A stretch of 64,000 nt of DNA, taken from positions 1 to 64,000 of the forward strand of contig JADGJC010000102.1 in the NCBI GenBank assembly GCA_027596075.1, given 5' to 3'. Below, piece by piece: positions 1 through 8,640 of this stretch. Each line of letters starts with the position of its first letter. Position 1 is the stretch's first letter. The notes beneath the pieces are model-generated. The model was not told where the DNA came from. It worked only from the letters and a program-made list of their open reading frames with translations, and searched no databases. Origin of the DNA: Rhizophlyctis rosea (lineage: Eukaryota > Chytridiomycota > Chytridiomycetes > Rhizophlyctidales > Rhizophlyctidaceae). The position numbers were made by a program, and so were the translations under genes.

Positions 1-445
1 GTTTGGACTTTGTACTATAACCCGATCGCTAACGAGACTCCCCCTTGTCTCGTTATCCGAATGAATATACAGAAGTCTACCTCTAGCCTTTGGCTCTTTT
101 GTTAGTTCTCACTTAGTTTGAATCGCTTCTGACTTAGTGTTCGGCCTTCGCTCACGCAACATAGGACGTTCCATTGGTTATTTGGGTAGAAAAGGGTTCC
201 CTGCCTTGGTCGGACATGTCTAGAATCAAACATACAAAAAAAAAGTTTTGTGCTGCAAAATGCATCAGCCTCGTCCCCTTCCCACAGAAGTATCATTGAG
301 GACGAGGGCAGGGCAAAGAGCTTCAGCGATCACGAAGTTCAACCCATCCCATGGGCTCAAAGTCTTGAACGTCGCGCCCAGTTAGTTCGATGGCGGTTCT
401 CCAAATTCAAATGCCCAGATAACATCGCGGCAACTCGAATCCATG
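1..445. other. Intergenic or unassigned 5' edge
   Basis: No coding exon with convincing protein character was seen here. The short open frames on both strands are fragmentary and lack splice-supported continuation. This stretch lies downstream of the minus-strand gene that follows, so it should contain that gene's 3' flank. Confidence 0.4.
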
Positions 446-1324
446 CTAAATCACATCATGGGAAGCGGTGTGCGCTTGTATCCTCTTCATTTGGTTGGGC
501 TCGTACGACTTTGTACACCGCGTGCACTTCCAGCGAGCGTTCTCCTTCACTGCCCTCATCCTCACCTGCTCCTCCCGCTGCCGTTCGGCCTCAGCGCCGG
601 CGGCCAGCCGCTCCTCCTCCTCTTTACTTACAGTGCCTTTCACATATTCGGCGGGCGGACGGAGAGCGCGGAAGCGGTCAAGTGAGAAGTCATGGACGAT
701 CATGCCGTCGCGTCGGAGCACCTTGCCCATGACAGTTGTCGACAGCCCGCTCCCAAACTCTTGCTGAAGGCCCTCGATGTCCTGCCAGGTCAACGGGCAC
801 GCGGTGGACGACCCCACGTGCATCGGCGGAATGTTCTGACACCACATCCCCTCGAAAAGGGCGTGTGCGGTGAAGAAGGGGGGAGTCGACACGCCGACCG
901 TCAACGACCACCCGTGTCGCCTGGTCGCCCAGATGAACCGCCTGTCCAGTAAGAACAGGCACATGGGGGGACAGAGGAGTCTCCTGCACAACCACTGTCC
1001 CATCTGAAAATCTCCCGTGGAGGGATCCCATAAACACATGATGTTCGCCGCGCCCCGTGAGCGGATGACGACCTCCTTCCCCGTCCCGTTATGGAACACA
1101 TATATCCGCGTCACCGGCTGTGCCGGTTCGATTTGTCTTTGGGCATTCCGCGCGCGTTTGATGACGCGGCGAACGACTTCCCAGTGACCGTCAACGATGT
1201 TGGTGATGTCAGGGCACACCCACAAATCCCGCAACTTCACAACGCACTCCGGGAATCCCACAAACCTAGCAACCCGCGCGATGACCAACTCTGGTAAGTG
1301 ACGGAACAACATCACGTCCCTCAT
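446..1324 (-). CDS. F-box-like protein with a C-terminal C2H2-type finger, 292 aa
   Basis: Single uninterrupted frame of 292 residues. The N-terminus (about residues 6-35, with HLPELVIARVARFVG) resembles an F-box helix, as in other predicted F-box proteins of this window. The middle carries no domain I recognise. A charged, Glu/Arg-rich helix (about 225-262) leads to a C-terminal motif with Cys-x2-Cys followed by His-x3-His in the last 25 residues, close to C2H2 spacing. If the F-box is real, the protein would be a substrate adaptor of an SCF ubiquitin ligase; this is inference. The ATG chosen is the first in frame. No paralog was seen in the window. Confidence 0.5.
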   Translation of the reverse strand: MRDVMLFRHLPELVIARVARFVGFPECVVKLRDLWVCPDITNIVDGHWEVVRRVIKRARNAQRQIEPAQPVTRIYVFHNGTGKEVVIRSRGAANIMCLWDPSTGDFQMGQWLCRRLLCPPMCLFLLDRRFIWATRRHGWSLTVGVSTPPFFTAHALFEGMWCQNIPPMHVGSSTACPLTWQDIEGLQQEFGSGLSTTVMGKVLRRDGMIVHDFSLDRFRALRPPAEYVKGTVSKEEEERLAAGAEAERQREEQVRMRAVKENARWKCTRCTKSYEPNQMKRIQAHTASHDVI

Positions 1325-1480
1325 CCGAATGTGCCCGGCTTATAATGTATGAACACGGAGTAAAGAGGTGCACATATCTCACACCCAGAGCAGTGACGAC
1401 AGGCCCGGTGACTTTGATGGTCATCTTTTGTTCTCCATTTTATGATCGTCCTTCACAAGTGTGGACCGTTATACCCATTG

Positions 1481-2937
1481 TTAGTATTTGATCATCATCC
1501 GCGAAGTACAAGCTCCGATCCCAATCATCTTTACCCAGTGCTTCCTCATGGTAGCCGCGTCCCAGCGCGTATTCAGGAAGGCGTTCAGGACTGCGCTTGT
1601 GTCCAAAGATTCCTTCCACGGGAAACTACCGAGCCAAAGCAGTAGAATCATTGAGAGGCAGAAGCTTGCAACGATGTCCCCCTCATCCCTGCTGACGGAC
1701 AGTGGCAGATAAGCAAAAACTTCTCTTTTGACGTTTTGCATAGAAATATTTCCTGCCTCACTCTCTGGCGGTGTGTTGTCCGCCAACCGGAACGGCATTT
1801 CGCCTTTAAGAGTCTGATAGCGGGCACAGTACAGCAACCAACGAATATCCTCGAACGCCGTGCCTACGCCCCCAAGAAACGCATTTCGATCGAGCCCGGC
1901 AGGGCTCCAGATTGCAGTATACGATGGGTGGAGAAGGCTTCGGCATCCAGGTCGTCGGTGGTAGCGCGGAGGAAGTGCAGGATCATCGCTTCCTTTTGCT
2001 TCCCAGTGAATTGGTGCCCGTACATCTTCTCATAGAAGCCGAAAGAATGATGGAAGAAGGATAAATACTGATTTTTTGACAACACCTTGGTGTAGAATTG
2101 GTACAGTCTAGCCTGATGCAGTAGCCACGACTGCCCTGCGTCCGAAATACCGGAAGACCTCCACGCACATTTCAACGGTTCGAGACGAGAAGCCTTCCGA
2201 TGCTTCTAGCGGTTCGCGTACCCGTTGGTATCTGGAACTTGTTTCACGGTGAGCGGAACCCCCTCGAGGTCGATGTACGCGACGATCATTTTTTCGTATA
2301 GCCAGCTGGCAGGGAAGGTAATTCCTTGCTGTTGGAGGAAGTGGAGTACTTTGTCTGTTACGGTCATGTACATTTGCTCGATCTTGTTGTGCTCCCTTTG
2401 GTCCGAAACCTTTATCGCTGCAAGAGCATCGTCAAATTCTGTATTGTCCGTTTCCGTCGATGCTGGTGGCTTCTGTTCCGGCTTGCCTCGCTTCCTACTT
2501 GCCTTCCTGGGACTAGATTTTGACTTGATGTGGGGGACGGCGTCTTTGTCTGCCTCCGCTTGAACTTCTCGCATTTGCTCCTCAGAAAGGCGAGCGATGT
2601 GGGCCGTCCATTCCACCGCAATCGCATGGCCGTCATCCCGCTGTTCGGCTTTGATGCACTCTTCCGTTATCTCCGCCCGCAGGGTGCTGCATGCCTTGGA
2701 ATCGATGTGGAGAGCCCACAAGCGCGCGTATTCGTCCTTCAACTTCTCAAGTGACATATCAGCTGGCTGTGGAAGCTTTGCGAACAAACTCTCGGCGTAA
2801 CCATATTCTTCATCTCTCGTGCGCTTCGTCTGGAGGAAACGATCTGGCTTTTCCGTCATGAGGTCCACCGACTTCAGCATGTTGCCGCACTTCCGCCTTT
2901 TCAGGATAGTTTTGCGTAGGCAGGAGCTCGTCACCAT
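1481..2937 (-). CDS. Unrecognised protein, about three exons
   Basis: Three consecutive minus-strand frames look like exons of one gene. Exon 1 (2937 to about 2210) encodes a Lys/Glu-rich region with a basic, low-complexity stretch near KSKSSPRKASRKRGKPEQK. A donor at GGTACGC fits its end. Exon 2 (about 2195 to 1870) encodes a helical segment containing LYQFYTKVLSKNQYLSFF. A donor at GTAGGC near 1866 and an acceptor at CTATCAG near 1813 lead into exon 3, which ends at 1481 with a hydrophobic stretch (FCLSMILLLWLG). I do not recognise the family. Lineage-specific origin is likely. Exon boundaries are approximate and the start could be further upstream. Confidence 0.45.
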
Positions 2938-3050
2938 TGTCTGATAAGTGGATCCTATAAAAAGCGAAAGCGCGCTGATTGTTGAGAGTGGTCAGTAACT
3001 CTCTACAGCGGCAAGGGGCAGAGCGCCGACATATATTGCTGCCTCGCTGC

Positions 3051-4037
3051 TCAGTGCCTCGCATCCTTGACCTTCTGGCAGCAGTCGAAGGTGTATTTTT
3101 GATGCAACGTCGCCAAGCATCCATGCCACTTGATGGTTTGGGGGAAGACGGCATTGCCGTAGCAATCCAGCACGTTGCTATAATTACTCATGTTGTAGTA
3201 CGCTGACGCGTAAGACATGTACTGGTTAAACACAAGTTGGGGAAAGCGGGTGCTGCACGCCCCTTTATGGTCTGCGATGTACGCGTCAACCACGTCGATA
3301 TTGGGGCCAATTATATGTATTGCATTCCACTTCATGGCAAGCATCTGATTATGGAGCATCTCATATTCGCGGTAAATGGTCTTTCTCCGTCTGGTGGGCA
3401 TCGTCCGATCTCCGAAGAGTTCCTCCACAAGGTTGAATGCGTCTGATCCACACACGAACTCGTGCGGGGGCCGGACAGGCCAGCCGGGACGCCGGGTGTC
3501 ATTGTAGAAGGAGTCCGTCAAGAAAGGGCGGTGGACCATGTTGCGATGATGCAGTTCTTTTGCTGGAATCCATTGCAAGATAGTGAAGGTTCGCAAAGGC
3601 ACAAGGAAGTACTGGTCTAAACGGTAACAACCCCTACATATCTTTACATGATCGCGAGGGTGGAGGAAACTGGTCCAGGAATGGCGACAGTGCACGCAAA
3701 GGTCGGGGTTCGATTCTCTGAAGGTAGCCACAAGGTTCTTGGAAAGTATGCTGTCACAAAATTTCTGAAATGTGTCCGGATACCGGAGCGCGAAAGATTC
3801 GCTTCCATAGTGTTGCTTCAAAGCATTCAATATAAGCTGGTGCGACGCGTATCGGAAGACACGTGACACCTTGGAAAGGGCTGGAAGGTCACTCCACTCC
3901 ACTGCTCCGACAATCATCGCTGCCAGTTCCAGCGGAACCTTTCCCTGTGATTGGGTGGGACGCATGGTCACCGCAGGTGGGGATGCCAGGTTTGGGCGTG
4001 ATTCCGTGAGACGATATGAGAAGGCATTTTTGTCCAT
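3051..4037 (-). CDS. F-box protein, 328 aa
   Basis: Single-exon frame of 328 residues. Residues about 33-70 (KVPLELAAMIVGAVEWSDLP and then LSKVSRVFRYAS) match an F-box: Pro-Leu-Glu start, two amphipathic helices and a conserved Leu-Ser-x-Val-Ser-Arg turn. Downstream, Cys-x2-Cys pairs (CVHC, CRGC) could bind zinc. The substrate-binding part shows no LRR, WD40 or Kelch repeats. The likely role is an SCF adaptor (established for the family). The target is unknown. It lies just upstream of another minus-strand gene with only about 110 bp between. Confidence 0.6.
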   Translation of the reverse strand: MDKNAFSYRLTESRPNLASPPAVTMRPTQSQGKVPLELAAMIVGAVEWSDLPALSKVSRVFRYASHQLILNALKQHYGSESFALRYPDTFQKFCDSILSKNLVATFRESNPDLCVHCRHSWTSFLHPRDHVKICRGCYRLDQYFLVPLRTFTILQWIPAKELHHRNMVHRPFLTDSFYNDTRRPGWPVRPPHEFVCGSDAFNLVEELFGDRTMPTRRRKTIYREYEMLHNQMLAMKWNAIHIIGPNIDVVDAYIADHKGACSTRFPQLVFNQYMSYASAYYNMSNYSNVLDCYGNAVFPQTIKWHGCLATLHQKYTFDCCQKVKDARH

Positions 4038-4102
4038 GTTTAACGGAGTGTTACCAATGGGTCAATGTTATTACTGTTTTGCTTGTCGCGCAGACAGAAG
4101 GG

Positions 4103-5518
4103 TCAACTGCGGGCGAGAGATAGGTTTACGCTGACCAGTCTGCCAAACGTCCGGTCCATGAATACAGTCTTGGCCTCGATATCTTTCAAGGATGGGACTC
4201 CATCGGCGCAGAGAAGCACCCTCCGGCCGCGAGCAACGTCAGCGGCCACCTGCTCTGCCAGCTGCTCATCCCCGAAGTCGTTGTGAACGGTGAACTTCTC
4301 GGGGTTTGCTTCACTCAGCTGCTGGCACAACTGCAATTTTTCATTCGCTCCTGTGCCAAGGAAAATGATCACTTTCTGCTCAACATCATCGAGGACTTGT
4401 TGGAGCTCTCTCGCGGCCTCAGGTGTACGAAAGAATGATTCTAGTGGGAAAGACGTTGCTGTCCTGGGGTAAGTCAGATAGTATCTTCTTTGCAAAGCGG
4501 GCCATGGTTTTCTTCTGGTGAATGTATGCCTTCCAACGCAGTTTCCTGGACTTCTGCGATCCCCGCAATGCGAGCATCTCCGCGATGGAGGTGGTGGCGA
4601 AGAGGTGCTTGACGTTGTCGAGGGTACATTCTGCGAGTTCGGGCTTCAAAAACGGAGAGCTGCACCCCACCACGAAGCCAATCCCGTACTCTTCAGCCAC
4701 CGCGTTTGCTTTCGGAGTCGGTACTTGAATTTGGATGGACAAAGATCCTGGAATATGCTCTCCTGGCCGCAAGGACGAAGAGACGGTCGATGTGTGTGGA
4801 GATGTTGGTTGCGAACTCCGCGGCGAAAATTGTCAAGGTCTGGGCGGGGATGCCGTCTACATTACAATGAGCACACTAAACTGATGAATCTATCGAGGAA
4901 GTTTACACCCAGCACGACACTCCCCGCCCTCTCCTCTTCACACTTAACTAGGGTCGCCCATCTGCTCAGGGGCAAAGTTAAGTGCAATGCCACACACATC
5001 TCGACCCCCTCCTCCCCCTCCAAAAGCACCCAATCTGCCTCACAACGTAGTCCCGGATTCCGTCGGGTTCCGGGAACCGGATGGGATGTTCGCGTCACAC
5101 CAACAGTGGTGACCGGGTTGATTGTGTAAAGCGGAAGAGTGGCCCGATCGACGATTGATTTGCTGTTCGTGACAGAAAAGGTGAATGCGCGGCGGAGCCG
5201 GGAGGTTCTGAAAGGGAGACCGAGGTTGATGTGCTCTCAATCGTTGAACTTTTGGGCATCAATACCCGCTTCGGAGGTTGATGATTTTCTGTCTGGAGGC
5301 CTGTCTAGAGGGGGAGGGATGCGCCGGCGGATGCGCCGGCTGGTTGATGCGCAACCATACCTCCTGAAGCGTTGGGAAGGGAATGCGTGCATCAAACTTT
5401 GTTTCAAGAAGAACCTTTTGAAATGCGGCGGCGGTCTTATCCTCGTCGCTATCAAGACGACGAAGGAGACGAGGACGTGAAAGTCGTCACGGCGCAGGTT
5501 CACCGTAACCAAGCCCAT
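4103..5518 (-). CDS. Unrecognised multi-exon gene
   Basis: Several minus-strand open segments with protein-like composition follow one another in different frames with plausible splice sites. They include a segment containing DEDKTAAAFQKVLLETKFDA ending at a GTATGG donor near 5360. Another is a stretch around 5160-4870 with TLPLYTINPVTTVGVTRTSH and FLDRFIS. Then come DGIPAQTLTIFAAEFATNIS (about 4850-4780), GIGFVVGCSSPFLKPELAEC (about 4700-4640), and a last exon with VIIFLGTGANEKLQLCQQLS ending at 4103. Overlapping frames at 4419-4495 may reflect an intron ending at a TTACCCCAG acceptor near 4463, or a frameshift. No domain is recognised. Boundaries are not resolved. Confidence 0.4.
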
Positions 5519-5674
5519 GTGGCTTGGGACGCGTCACCCGTCACCCCCAGCCGTGTCATAGCCCTCATCTCTAAATTATTCTGACCCTTTCTTTCCTGAC
5601 ATCACTGCCGTAATTTATTCCCAATCGCAACCATTCTTCTCAACCCAGTATCAGACAGACAGCACTGCAACAAT

Positions 5675-5783
5675 GTGAGTGAAAATGCTGATACCTCGGG
5701 ACGTACGATGAACCCCCATCCTCCGTTACGTTTGCCTGTGCTCATCCAAGGAATAATGATTTTCTTTTGCAAATCCAACACAG
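5675..5783 (+). other. 5'UTR intron ending one base before the start codon
   Basis: A GTGAGT donor at 5675 and an AACACAG acceptor ending at 5783 define a 109-nt intron. The preceding ATG at 5673-5675 is destroyed by splicing because its G is the first intron base; without splicing it opens a two-codon frame (ATG TGA). The next base after the intron begins the ATG of the 150-aa frame. Splicing therefore removes an upstream start and places the true start at the exon edge. Confidence 0.6.
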
Positions 5784-6236
5784 ATGCTGACGAAAGACGA
5801 CCTCGATCAAATTCAACAAATCGTCACGACATCGCTCAAACCCATACACGACGACCTCAACAAAATTACCGCTTCCGTCAAAGTTCTCGAAACTTCCGTC
5901 AAAGTTCTCGAAACAAAACAACACAACAGTGCCCTCGGCCGCGAAGATGAGATCCTGCCGGTCCCGAAAGCAGACGGTCAGATGCCCAGCGTTGCAGTCC
6001 CCAAAACTATCATGGAATTACTAGTCGCGGGGAATGAAAAGTTACCGAATGGCAGGGAGAATAGCTGGAACAAAAGCAAGAGTGCCGCTCTGTTGAGGGA
6101 ATATGGGGAGGAAGATTACGACACTGAGACGGAAAGTGAGATCACGGACCATGCGCGCGTGCGTCGGCTGAAAGTGGCACGACGACTGGGTATCACTCGA
6201 TCTCAGTTGAATTTCGCTCAGCTGACTCTCTGGTGA
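5784..6236 (+). CDS. Small coiled-coil protein, 150 aa
   Basis: Continuous frame from the ATG right after the 5'UTR intron. The N-terminal half is helical with heptad-like spacing (LDQIQQIVTTSLKPIHDDL), followed by a duplicated heptad (SVKVLET twice) from a perfect 21-bp tandem duplication. The C-terminal half is acidic, then basic (RVRRLKVARRLGITRSQL). No membrane segment or signal peptide is seen. The sequence suggests a small oligomerising protein, but I do not recognise the family. The 3' end is followed by an A/T-rich spacer of about 500 bp. Confidence 0.6.
   Translation: MLTKDDLDQIQQIVTTSLKPIHDDLNKITASVKVLETSVKVLETKQHNSALGREDEILPVPKADGQMPSVAVPKTIMELLVAGNEKLPNGRENSWNKSKSAALLREYGEEDYDTETESEITDHARVRRLKVARRLGITRSQLNFAQLTLW
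5872..5913 (+). repeat. Perfect 21-bp tandem duplication inside a coiled coil
   Basis: The unit CTTCCGTCAAAGTTCTCGAAA occurs twice back to back with no mismatch. Being 21 bp it adds exactly one heptad and keeps both the reading frame and the coiled-coil register. The lack of divergence suggests a recent event. Confidence 0.9.
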
Positions 6237-6754
6237 GAATGAGTGCATACTTTTCAGAGGTATATGTATTAACATCCATTGCAGACTCTCTCATAGTCTG
6301 AGTGTGCAGCAAGATAGGCATTCATAGGAACCACTGTATTTGTTGGTCAATATATGGAACCATCTCACACTAGTGTTTCCCGTCAGTATCACCTATGTTG
6401 CATATGATGCTTTTTGCAATCAAGACTCCCGCTATCATACTTTATAGCTATTCATATCCTGTTCCGCCCTATCTGAAACTACTTATAACATCATATACAA
6501 ACTAGAGGTCATTCTACAATAAAAATACTACCAAGTACCTGGTTACATTCGCAGGGACTTCGCTGTCAGCTTAGTCGACAAACCAACAGAACTGAATAGT
6601 TGGCACGCTGATCACTTCACCGAGGAAAAGAAATGGTGGCGCGGCGGGCCACAATAAAACGGTGTTGTGTCCACTGCACTGGGTGACATTGTATGAGTCA
6701 CTTACGGCTTTTTGTGGCGGCAGTGGTGGTCAACAAAGTGCACACAACATCCGA
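6237..6754. other. Intergenic spacer
   Basis: A/T-rich DNA between convergent genes. No coding exon, tRNA or repeat was seen. It should hold the 3' ends of the flanking genes. Confidence 0.5.
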
Positions 6755-7052
6755 CTACCCTTCCCTCCCGTGCTGACAGATGCACTGCTCCAACCTAGCT
6801 TTCAACACCATGTTCTCCCTCCGGGCTGCAAGGAAAGCTCGAAAGACGATATCCTGCTCCATCTTCAACTCGGCACAACGTGCCTTCAGTTCTTCGTAAG
6901 TGTCTTCACGCTGCCTGGTCGACTGGTTTGCTGCACCTGTGTGTGGACGGGGGCAATGCATGAGCACTCGAACAAAACGTCGAACCGCTGAAGCCATTAC
7001 CAGCGGTTTCAGAAGGCTGGGCGGGATCTTTGGGTGCGGGAGTAAGTGACAT
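6755..7052 (-). CDS. Two-exon 77-aa coiled-coil protein
   Basis: Exon 1 runs 7052-7001 (17 codons plus one base), starting MSLTPAPKDPAQPSETAG. A 64-nt intron (7000-6937) has donor GTAATG and acceptor CACACAG. Exon 2 runs 6936-6755 to the stop. Phases close to 78 codons including stop. The N-terminus is Pro/Ser/Ala-rich and probably disordered. The rest is one long amphipathic helix (around YEELKARCAELKMEQDIVF and ENMVLKARLEQ) with Leu/Ala/Val heptads. The family is not recognised. Its size and architecture would suit a subunit of a larger assembly; that is inference. The gene is easily missed by single-frame ORF searches because the first exon is only 52 nt. Confidence 0.6.
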
Positions 7053-7557
7053 GGTGGGACGGGCTGCAGGGTTGGCGGAGCGAATCGACACTGGTAAGCC
7101 CGCATGTGGAACGCAAAGCACATTGATAAGGACGTACCTTGACGGCCGAGAGAATTACTTGGGTCGAAAAGGGGCCGGCCAAACAAACAACAAGAAATAG
7201 CACTTTTGGAAGGCGCCAGGGTGACACAGGCTTTGACTAACCAATGAGTCATGAACATCCGCCAAACAACCCGTGGCTGGGGCAAACCGAATTGATGATG
7301 CTTGGTTATGATAAAAACAAACCTACAATAACACATGACTTGATGTCCTTTCCGTTTGATGTAGTCAACGAAGGAAGAGGTTAGCCGATATTATACAGGT
7401 GTCCATTGTGCGCGGCACCACGGTCTCCCGCAGCCGTGTCGATGCGCAAAAACAACTGCAACACACCGTCAAAGTAATCAACAACGAATTCAGTCCCAAA
7501 GGCTTCATCTTGAAGTTACACTACAACGTACGCAAAAACACATTGTACCTTCTTTGA

Positions 7558-8066
7558 CTATTCTTGAAAATGCGCATCGATGTCAATGGGAAGGAAGGGC
7601 ACACTCAGCCCTCTGCTTTCTATGTATTTCGCATAAGAGAGTGATAACTCCTGGTCGGTGAAATCGGAATCCGCGAATCCTATCAAGCAGTTTCTTATCC
7701 ACGTGGTGCTGGTGATGTCGGGAATGAAGCACAGGTCAGGGAAAGCGTCGTTGTTGACTTCCAGGATGCGCTGAAGGTGATATTGAATGAATCGGCTGAC
7801 TTCAAATGACAACTTAGTCAGTTGGGTCACTGCGGTCTGAATCTGGGAATTGAGGTCTTCGTTCCGGAGAAAACCCCGTAATCCTATTTTGATGCAGCGC
7901 TGATATTCCTGCCAGTAGCCCCCTTCCCCAGTTTCACCAGAAGGAAAAGGCGGCGGGTCTTTTCCCTGTCGCTCTCCGGGAGGGAGATTTTACATGAGGC
8001 ACTCAACGTCTTACTGGCGAAAGTGTCTGCGCTGAGGTCCCAGTTGGAGGCAGAACTGACCAACAC
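7558..8066 (-). CDS. Partial or frameshifted unrecognised gene
   Basis: An open minus-strand frame runs from about 7995 to 7558 without an ATG near its start. It encodes PSGETGEGGYWQEYQRCI, then LSFEVSRFIQYHLQRILEV, and ends with LPIDIDAHFQE. A second open frame, starting at an ATG at 8066 and overlapping it in another frame, contains SSASNWDLSADTFASKTL. The two could be joined by a short intron or separated by a frameshift; no convincing donor/acceptor pair was found. The protein character (balanced hydrophobic/charged) supports a real gene or a recent relic. No family is recognised. Confidence 0.4.
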
Positions 8067-8099
8067 CGTTCCAGGTCTGTTGTATTGTTGGAAGTGGTT

Positions 8100-8640
8100 C
8101 GCCTTTAGACGAGTAGCGAGTAGAAGAGTGGTGTGAATACTGTAGGTACAAACTAGGGGGTAACTTCTCAGTCCGGCGGATAGCGAGCATGGGCCTATGT
8201 GCCTACCTGGATATGGAGATATACCTACTGCAGACTAGGCCTACCTATCATAAGTATATCATGGATGCGGCCAGGATATATATACACGGCAGGATGCCTC
8301 TCGTGTGGCGAAGCTGACGATTGATTGCTTGATTGCCATGTTGATTAGTCCGTGTGATGTTTGGATTGACCTTGGCTTGTGAGTGACTCATTATGACACA
8401 TCCAAATGCGCAGTTCACTGTGTTCAGTCCAGTGTGCCAATGGCCCCAGTGCGCAGCATTCAAACAGACCAGTCGGACCCTCGTGTCTGGCACTTCTGTC
8501 CAGCTGCAGTCTGTCCCCTCTCTCTCTCTCCAGAATCACTCTCTACTACTACACACTATAGTACCCACAACTCACACTCACCCCACCCATAATTGTCTAT
8601 TCCACCTGCAAAAGCAGTATCGTCAGACTGCATACCCGTA
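8100..8640. other. Upstream region of the RING/DBP2 chimera gene
   Basis: No gene seen. The 3' end contains a CT run (around 8517-8531) and CA/CT-rich sequence just before the start codon at 8641, typical of fungal core promoters. Confidence 0.4.
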
